From Saururus chinensis (taxonomy: Eukaryota > Streptophyta > Magnoliopsida > Piperales > Saururaceae), in NCBI GenBank assembly GCA_035235625.1, contig CP141141.1:15683968-15747967 (forward strand): 64,000 bases of DNA, in the 5' to 3' direction. The notes under the pieces were generated by a model. The model worked only from the letters and a program-made list of their open reading frames with translations, was not told where the DNA came from and did not search any database. Each line of letters begins with the position of its first letter. Within the stretch, counting starts at the first letter, position 1. Both the position numbers and the translations under genes were made by a program. Shown here piece after piece: positions 57,001-64,000 of this stretch.

Positions 57001-60000
57001 AGGAGCAACTTAGATGACTATCCAGAAGCATCTTGTGTGAATCAAATAGGGGAATGATTCAAGTGCAGAATCCAACTTGGTGTGAAAAGTGATTTTGTGT
57101 TGTAAAATGTATTTTGTAACACATGACTTCATGCTGAAATTGTTATAGCAACCATTTGCTAACACATATGGGGGTTATCAGCCCATTAGGAACCATTTTA
57201 TTGGAAAGACTATTCAAAGCATTATCCTTTCTTTCATTTACATTTTTTTAGGAAAGTTTTTTTGTTGCTGGATTTGACCGGCTGCTAGTGTTTTGGACTC
57301 TTCGTTGATTTGGGCTTTGCCCTCAGGTCACATCTTTAGTGTTGACTCTTCTCATTTGCCTATTTTACGTGTTAAACTCTGGCTTCATTGCACCGTGTGT
57401 TGGACTAGAGAGCAGGGCAAGTGTGAACAATGCCACTAACATGTGGGCCGTGTTGCCCATTTCATTTTATGTTGTATATGAATCAAAGTTTTATAAAAGT
57501 CGGGCATAAGCACGATAAAAGGGGTATTTTCGGTTTATTAGAGGTTAATTAGTGGGATAAGGACTTTTTAAGAATAAATAAAAACAAGAAATTTAAATTG
57601 AGGATTTAATTTTCGTAGAGGACTTAATGGGAAATAATGGCTATCTTAAGGTTCTGGTGAGAATTTTCTCTTTAAAAATATTGGTGAAGCATTCAAGTTG
57701 ACTTAAGCTACTTCTAGTAGTAACCTGGTATATCACCGCTATGAGAAAAACCCATAAAAGAAGTTTGAACAATCAATATGCACTTAATTGTGTTTTTTAT
57801 CAAGGTTTCTATTATAGTCACCATATAAGAATACAAGAAAATGGGTGTGCAAATAAAACGTAGCTCAAACATAAGAAAGACATCTGCTACATACTTGTAG
57901 CTCAATAGAGACAACAAGGCAAAAGTAGACACTCCTCTAAAATCCAAAAAAAGATTTAGTTCCAAGTTGATGAAGTGCTTGTTGGACATTTGGTGGGTGA
58001 TTCTTGCAATTTGCATAATGATGTGCATATGAAGACACATGAAGTGCTTATCAAACTGCTAGACTTGAATGGAAAAATTGAGAATCCCACGTCCAAATGA
58101 CTATCAGTTCCATCAAACATATTTAGTCTAGTAATTCAAACTGCAGATGGCAAGAGTGCGGGACTCCTTTTGGTGACAAATATGATTAGTATATTCGCCA
58201 AGTGGGATTGATTGTATATGAAGCCTTTGAATCTAATCGATGGATCCAATGGTCAGCTCCTCTTCCTTTGCAATTGCAAGACTGTCACAGAGTAAGTAGT
58301 AGTAAGCTGAGAATAGACTTACAGATCCATAGATTCCAAAGAAAGAAACCCATTATATTACAAATAGTATTAGTAATAGCCATATAACGTAGATATAAGA
58401 TGAGTGAAAGATCCATCTGAACATGCTCAAAGGAAAACTGTATAGAGGAGGCTGGGTCAGGTTTAAACCGAGTGTAACTGATCCATTTAATTTCCGGCTG
58501 CCATTGTGCTAAGCTCACAGGCGGTCCAACAAAACAATTTTAAGTAAACGACCTACTGAAGTTCCAATAATACATGAATCCGAGATATAAAATCAGAATC
58601 CAAAAGAAAGACAACCTAATTAGGCACTGACGTAAAGTAACTAGTACAATAATTAGATATGAAATTACCTGTCTGGAAAAGCAGCAGAATTGAAAGGACA
58701 CATATGGGTAACTTGTTTCAAACCTACATCATTGTAGATCAATTTCTTGCCAAGGCTATGGATAACAGTTGGCTTATATGATGCGGCAAATACATGAGCT
58801 AAACTAAATTAGTTTATTACAGCTTTCTGGGTTTTGTTCCACTGGTGATGGAGGAGCTAAAGGAAATACATGAACTAAGGTGTGGGAAGATATGCAGATT
58901 CAGGTGGACAAACTATTTGCGGCCAGACATCAAATTAGGAAACTATAGCAGGGAGGGGGAAGAATCTATAATCAACTTGCATGCTAAATTTGGCAACAAG
59001 TTCAACTTTCATTGAATTCTAGAAGAAAGCATTTTGAGTCACTTTACAAAGATTGCACAAGTCGTCAAATATAAAAAAAATCTTTAGAAGCAGGAATATT
59101 TATATTTGCACAAAAAAATTGATGGAGAGAAGGAAGACCATGGCTGCTGCAAATACCCCAAAAGAAATTCTAAATGCAGTTAATCAGATTAACATGTAGA
59201 ATCCAAAAAAGGGGGAGTACGTCAAGAAAATGAAGTCCTGCAATGGAGACAAGCTAATTACCTAATCTACTAGAAATCCAATCATACAAGTAATTGATTA
59301 TTACTGAAACTTCGGAAACTGTTATGAAATAAAATTCATATAAACAAAGCAAACTAGCTCAATATCAAACAGAAGAAGAAAAAGAAATATCAAGCAAAAT
59401 GCAACCTTCTTGGGAACAACATAAATTATTTACCTCTAGTAAACACAAAGGCCAACAGGCATGTAGGATAAATCTAGAAGACAGAAAATCATAAAGCAAC
59501 AGAATTTGCCATGATGAAATTAAATGAGTAACAAACTAACAATCACATTATTTAGATTAATGCATTCTCCAATGAAAAATAAAATGCACAAGTATTAATC
59601 CCAATATCATCAACGTCAGTAGCAAGTCACTCTCTCAACCATTTCACTAGTAAGTAGCATCTCATTGGTAAGCAAAAAGCATTTCATCAAACAACTTATT
59701 GGCAAAAAAAAATCTTATAGATCACTGAAACCAAGAAATAAAACCCACTTTTTCTTTTGTCTGCGTTCATGTATACATGGGGAAAAATTAACACATATGG
59801 GAAACCCACTTTTTGTTTTGCTGACCCGCTTTAGGACAAACTATTAGATTCAAAGTTAAAAGATCTCATGAAAGTAAAAAAAACATAGATTCAACATGAA
59901 AGCCTCATGTCAACCTAAGTAGTAAAAAATGTCAGAAATATGTAGGAATTTCAAAACTCATCAGGGAAATGAAATGAGAAAAGAGTAGAATTACAGAAAG

Positions 60001-60458
60001 GACGATGCAAAGCAGTAAACTGGGAAGAGTGGGGAAGGGGGAGCATGATGATTTGGAATGACGATCTGAAGACGAGGTCCTTATCCTCTCAATGATGTTG
60101 ATTCCTTTCTAAGTGAAAAGATAAATCATATGAACCTAGCCAAAAGTGTAATCAACAAAAAAAAATCCTAACTAAAAATGTACACTTTCCTGAAAAAAAT
60201 TACTAACCACATGGTATCATTGTAGAGAGGGGACTATTGAGGATCGATGAATGGGGGTTTGTGGAAACCGGCAATAGTGTTGAAGGCTTGATCACGACAG
60301 AGAAATGGCCATAGAGGGTTGGGGAAGCTGGCGAAGGGAGGGCTGCATGCGGTGGGTCTGGGCGGCAAGTGGCACTGCTAGGGGTAGAGGGAAGGTTGTG
60401 AGCTAGGGCACAATGGTGCTATTAAGCCCGGAGAAAGTTAGCGGCTTCAGCTCAGAGA
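57001..60458. other. Intergenic DNA without recognised genes
   Basis: No family similarity was seen in any open frame. A GC-richer, CT-rich (minus-strand) stretch at 60240-60450 could be a former promoter or leader on the minus strand, but no coding exons follow that I can recognise. Confidence 0.35.
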
Positions 60459-61524
60459 GAGTTTATCAGGATGGTTTTTAAAATATTGATCTTACCAATA
60501 TTTTTTAAGCGTGAGACTAAAGAAAATAAAAAAAGAGTATCATAAAAAATAGGGGGCTATAAATTTTAGGCCCATTTGAATATATGGGTCCCCTTCATTA
60601 TGACACTTCAATCTCACAATTAAATCAACAGTACATATTATATTTTTTAATTTAGGTCTTTAGAGTTGTACAATAGGTGCAAAATTAATTAAGATTTAAA
60701 TATCTTATTTAAATATGTGAGTCTACAAAATTTGAGGTTATTTTAATATATAGGACCATTTATTTGAACCAGATTAAATTGAAGTCATTGATTTGGGGTT
60801 GAAACTTTGACCAGCCTTTATGAGTGTCTCCCACTTATTAAAATTGGCCCAAAATGTATTAATCTCTTTTCTATATGATTTGTCAGTTATCCCCCTTGGT
60901 CCCATACCCTCATTTGACGTGGCTTACAAAAATGGTCTTTCTAAAAAATTCAACTTGATATAGAGTTTATCAAGCTTAGTATCAAGTCAACTTGATAAAC
61001 TCTATATCAGGTTGAATGTTTTAGAGGGCCTATTTTTGTGGGCTACATCAAATGGGCATATGGAACCAAAGGGGATGTGCAAAAAATCATATAGAAAAGA
61101 AATTAATACATTTTGGGCCAATTTTAATAAGTGAAACCCGCTCATTAAGGCCGATCAAAGTTTCAATCCCAAATTAATGGCTTAAATTTAATGTGGTTTA
61201 AATAAATGGTCATACATATTGGAATAACCTCAAATTTTATAGACCCACATCTTCAAATAAGATATTTAAATCCTAATTAGTTTTGCACCTATTATACAAC
61301 TCTAAAGACCTAAATTAGAAAATATAATATCAACCATTGATTTGATTGTGAGATTGAAGCGTCATGATAAAGGGAGCTCATATGTCCAAATGGGCCCAAA
61401 ATTTATGGCCCCCTATTTATTATCATTTTTTTTTATTTTCTTTGGTCCCACGCTAAAAATTATTGGTAAGATCAATATTTTTAAAATCAACCTGATAAAC
61501 TCTTTTATCAAGTTGACTTGAGCT
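60459..61524. repeat. Head-to-head MITE pair forming a 1-kb inverted repeat
   Basis: Arms 60459-60974 and 60991-61502 are reverse complements over more than 500 bp with moderate divergence, separated by a 16-bp loop. The right arm with its edges (about 60978-61524) itself begins and ends with TCAAGTCAACTTGATAAA in inverted orientation. It therefore looks like a complete terminal-inverted-repeat element of about 545 bp, joined to a second inverted copy. No coding region is present. A transcript would form a long hairpin. Confidence 0.85.
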
Positions 61525-61552
61525 TACCTTTTTCCTATATTATATACGTACA

Positions 61553-61594
61553 TGTATATATATATATATATATTTGTATATATGTATATATATG

Positions 61595-61660
<66 letters not shown>
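61553..61660. repeat. Compound (TA)n-(CA)n-(TA)n microsatellite
   Basis: Runs of TA, then CA, then TA dinucleotides lie directly after the inverted repeat. The open frame crossing it on the minus strand is an artefact of the repeat. Confidence 0.95.
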
Positions 61661-64000
61661 AAATCAATCCTTAGTGATAAGCTATTTAACCCCCTTGATT
61701 TTCTATGATTTTTACAAATTTTTTGAGACTTTTTCTGATTTTTTTTGGCTTTGTTTGGGGGAAATCGGGTAAACAGGTATGTGAAACCTAGCCAGGTGAG
61801 GTATGCCTCGGGCAAGCCTGCTACCCATCCACAAAGCTTTTGCTTGGACACTAAGTTGGGGATAATTCATGAATAGGCTAATTTGATTTGATTGGATTAT
61901 GATTTGATCCAATTTGATAAGCTTGTAAAGAGTCTAAGAGAAGAAAGGAAGTTGCCCAAGATCCAAGAAATGACTCTTCCCTTATTTCACCCCAACCGCC
62001 CCATGCCTCTCTCCCCTCTCTATTTGGCTCGACCTCCTTGCTCTCCCTAAACTCCTCTCTCTCTCTCTCTCCCCTTCACCTCCTTTGCCTCTCTTTCTTC
62101 TTCCACCATCTCATTGAAAATATTTGCCCATTACTTTTGTGCCGTCAACCGTCTACTGATTTATCTAAGTGGGCTTAGGTGTGATTAAATTCGTTTTTGA
62201 TTGAAATGTGCAATTAAATGTCATTTAGAGTTTATTCACCTATTTTTCAGCCTAATAATTTAATTTTTAGCCCACAAGCCCTTACTGTAAAAGGAAAACC
62301 TAGCCTATTTGTCAAATGGGGAAGGTTTGAGATTATAAGGGAGGCTACACTATACCCTCATTTCCCAAAGGAGAAACCATTATTAAGGTAATATTTTCCT
62401 CTAATCACACCTTAATCCTTTCAATATTTGTCTTAATCATCTCATTATTCAATCTTCTATTTAAATTCTTAGTTTTTCTATCAAGATTATATTTTTAATT
62501 CTAATTTAGAATTTTAATCTATGTTATTTTTGTTTTTGACCTAAGGAGGTCTTGAGTCTATAATTCCTATGTTGATTTGAGTCTATTAGCTAGGTTTTGG
62601 TAGGATTTCTTAAGGTTGAAGTTTAGATTAACAAACTAAAGTAAGGGGTTTGCACCTTGAGTGATTTTCTTGCTTGTATGTCGTAAATATGAGTTTATTT
62701 GAGCTTTTGAAAGATCTTGGTGGGTAATGGTGATTTATTAAAAACATGTGATCTATTATTGTTTTTCTATGATTAAGTACAAAAAATATTAGATCAATCT
62801 AGTTATAGGCTTAGGTATTGATCATATGATATTTTATGATGTTTTGGAAATTTATATAAAATTTTAGAATGATTTTAGTTTAAATTTCGAGAGGTAGAAG
62901 GCGAACCAAAAAGTCGAATTGTCTTGACCGTTTGAATGGATAGTTTAGCCATTCAAACAACCATACTATAGATTGGGGTACATGCCTTTTTTAGTGAATT
63001 TTCGGTCATTTTTTCTTTCTTTCTCATGATTCCAGTAAATTATGACCACGATAAGCTAGAAATACTTGTACATGTCACCTTAATTTCATATGTAGCATGT
63101 TATGTATGTGTTTAGCTTAATTAAAGAGATGACTATATATGTTTAAGCTTCTTATGATACTCTATTTGATTTAAATATGTATTTTGATTATTTCTTCATG
63201 TTTATTTCATAACATCAGCAGCTTATGATCATGAGAGAATATGAATGCTTAGCAGCTTATGATCATGAGAGAATATGAATGCTTGCACATGTCAATTTAA
63301 TTATGAATGAGCCATGTTATACTTGTTTTAGTTCAATTAGGAACATATCCATAAATGTATCTTTTACCTATGCTTATATGATTTTTATTTATCACAAATA
63401 GACCATGTTTCATACATTTGAGATTGATTAGGGTAGCTTTACCTATGTTTTCATCCATTAAACATTGCCCATGTATATACCATGTCGCATGCACCTTGAG
63501 AATGATTTGTAAATGAAGATTAATTTTGTTTATCCATGATTTAATTGATTGGATGTTATAGTTTTTAGGATTAGCGGAATTAGAGGTTTATTGAATTGGT
63601 TCTATGTCCAAAAGGATGAGGTTTTATGTCCTTTTGAGGACGAGTTTCATCCCCGGGTGAGGAGTGGAATGCTATGATGAGTTAAGTTGACGAGTCATTT
63701 TGGACCTAAGAATTCAGGTTGGTTTGTCCATGTGCACCGGCTTACTAGGGGGTAATTTTCCCATAAGGATTTACCCAAACTGCTCTAGTTTTCCTTTCCA
63801 GGAATTCAAACTTCCTTTTGGCATTTTTAGGGTGAGCTTGTGCTTCGACTAATATAAGCAAGGTTGTTTTCTCTATTGTGAGACATTCATTGAAGTATTT
63901 ATGCATGTGTATGGATTTTAGTGCTCATTGATATAGGTTGTGTAGGGACAATGATGCTGATATTTTACACATGATGCATATAGAATGAATACACTTGAAC
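61661..64000. other. Repeat-like non-coding DNA at right edge
   Basis: CT-rich tract at 61980-62110, then AT-rich DNA with no recognised genes. It contains a perfect 34-bp tandem duplication at 63217-63284. It may be part of a retroelement extending beyond the window. Confidence 0.35.
63217..63284. repeat. Perfect 34-bp tandem duplication
   Basis: Two identical adjacent copies start with AGCAGCTTATGATCATGAGA, at 63217-63250 and 63251-63284. Perfect identity indicates a recent duplication. Confidence 0.95.

Noticed and set aside
60240..60450. Possible first exon of a minus-strand gene
   Set aside because: Composition resembles a leader, but no downstream exons or family similarity could be found.
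61540..61851. Minus-strand open frame of 103 codons
   Set aside because: Most of it is translated dinucleotide microsatellite.
1..64000. CRISPR arrays, tRNA or rRNA genes, prokaryotic-style operons
   Set aside because: Nothing matching these was seen; the tandem repeats present are diverged minisatellites in a plant genome.

Overview
The window is plant nuclear DNA: AT-rich, with split genes, GT-AG introns and a very high load of transposable elements. The strongly GC-rich coding exons of the CBSX5-like gene, set in AT-rich flanks, suggest a monocot, but the sequence alone does not fix the species. No tRNA, rRNA or CRISPR locus was seen. Exon-intron structures were read by eye from splice signals, reading phase and similarity to remembered plant families, so they are predictions.

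Four host genes can be reconstructed. (1) An LRRC40-like leucine-rich-repeat gene on the minus strand (14149 down to 7447, 13 phase-consistent exons). Its 3' half is missing where a Ty3/gypsy element (about 1961-7097) abuts a splice acceptor. (2) A CBSX5-like two-exon gene on the plus strand (21307-24120). (3) A TCF1-like RCC1-repeat gene on the minus strand (30329-26624, six exons, 486 residues). (4) A small TFIIIC subunit 6 (tau55-like) gene on the plus strand (47675-49226, four exons, 146 residues).

Broken genes: an NSE4-like relic (about 52078-53230), and a chimera on the minus strand (about 40260 down to 33150). The chimera joins fragments of three unrelated regulatory genes: a CRINKLY4-related receptor kinase ectodomain, a GATA zinc-finger factor and a CDF-type Dof factor. 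It was later split by a second Ty3/gypsy element (33675-39453).

Mobile DNA makes up most of the rest. The most interesting element is a Mutator-like element (about 41533-46860). It carries both a mudrA-like relic and a plant-mobile-domain (MAIN-like) gene, and has clusters of palindromic subterminal motifs. A 1.06-kb internally deleted relative lies in the opposite orientation at 19602-20659. Other elements are a non-autonomous hAT in LRR intron 1, a hAT-like MITE (50251-50797), a Stowaway-like MITE upstream of TCF1, a possible solo LTR in the CBSX5 intron, a cluster of LTR-like non-coding units (14912-19200), a head-to-head MITE pair forming a 1-kb inverted repeat (60459-61524), and several minisatellites.

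Layout: 1-1960 repeats; 1961-7097 Ty3 element 1; 7098-14149 LRR gene; 14150-19600 repeat cluster; 19602-20659 MULE derivative; 21200-24200 CBSX5; 24200-26600 AT-rich spacer; 26624-30329 TCF1; 31478-33420 MITE, GC-rich repeats and CDF fragment; 33425-40260 chimera plus Ty3 element 2; 41533-46860 MULE; 47675-49226 TFIIIC subunit; 49227-64000 MITE, NSE4 relic, minisatellite, inverted repeat and unassigned AT-rich DNA. The host genes show no functional linkage; they are neighbours separated by transposons.
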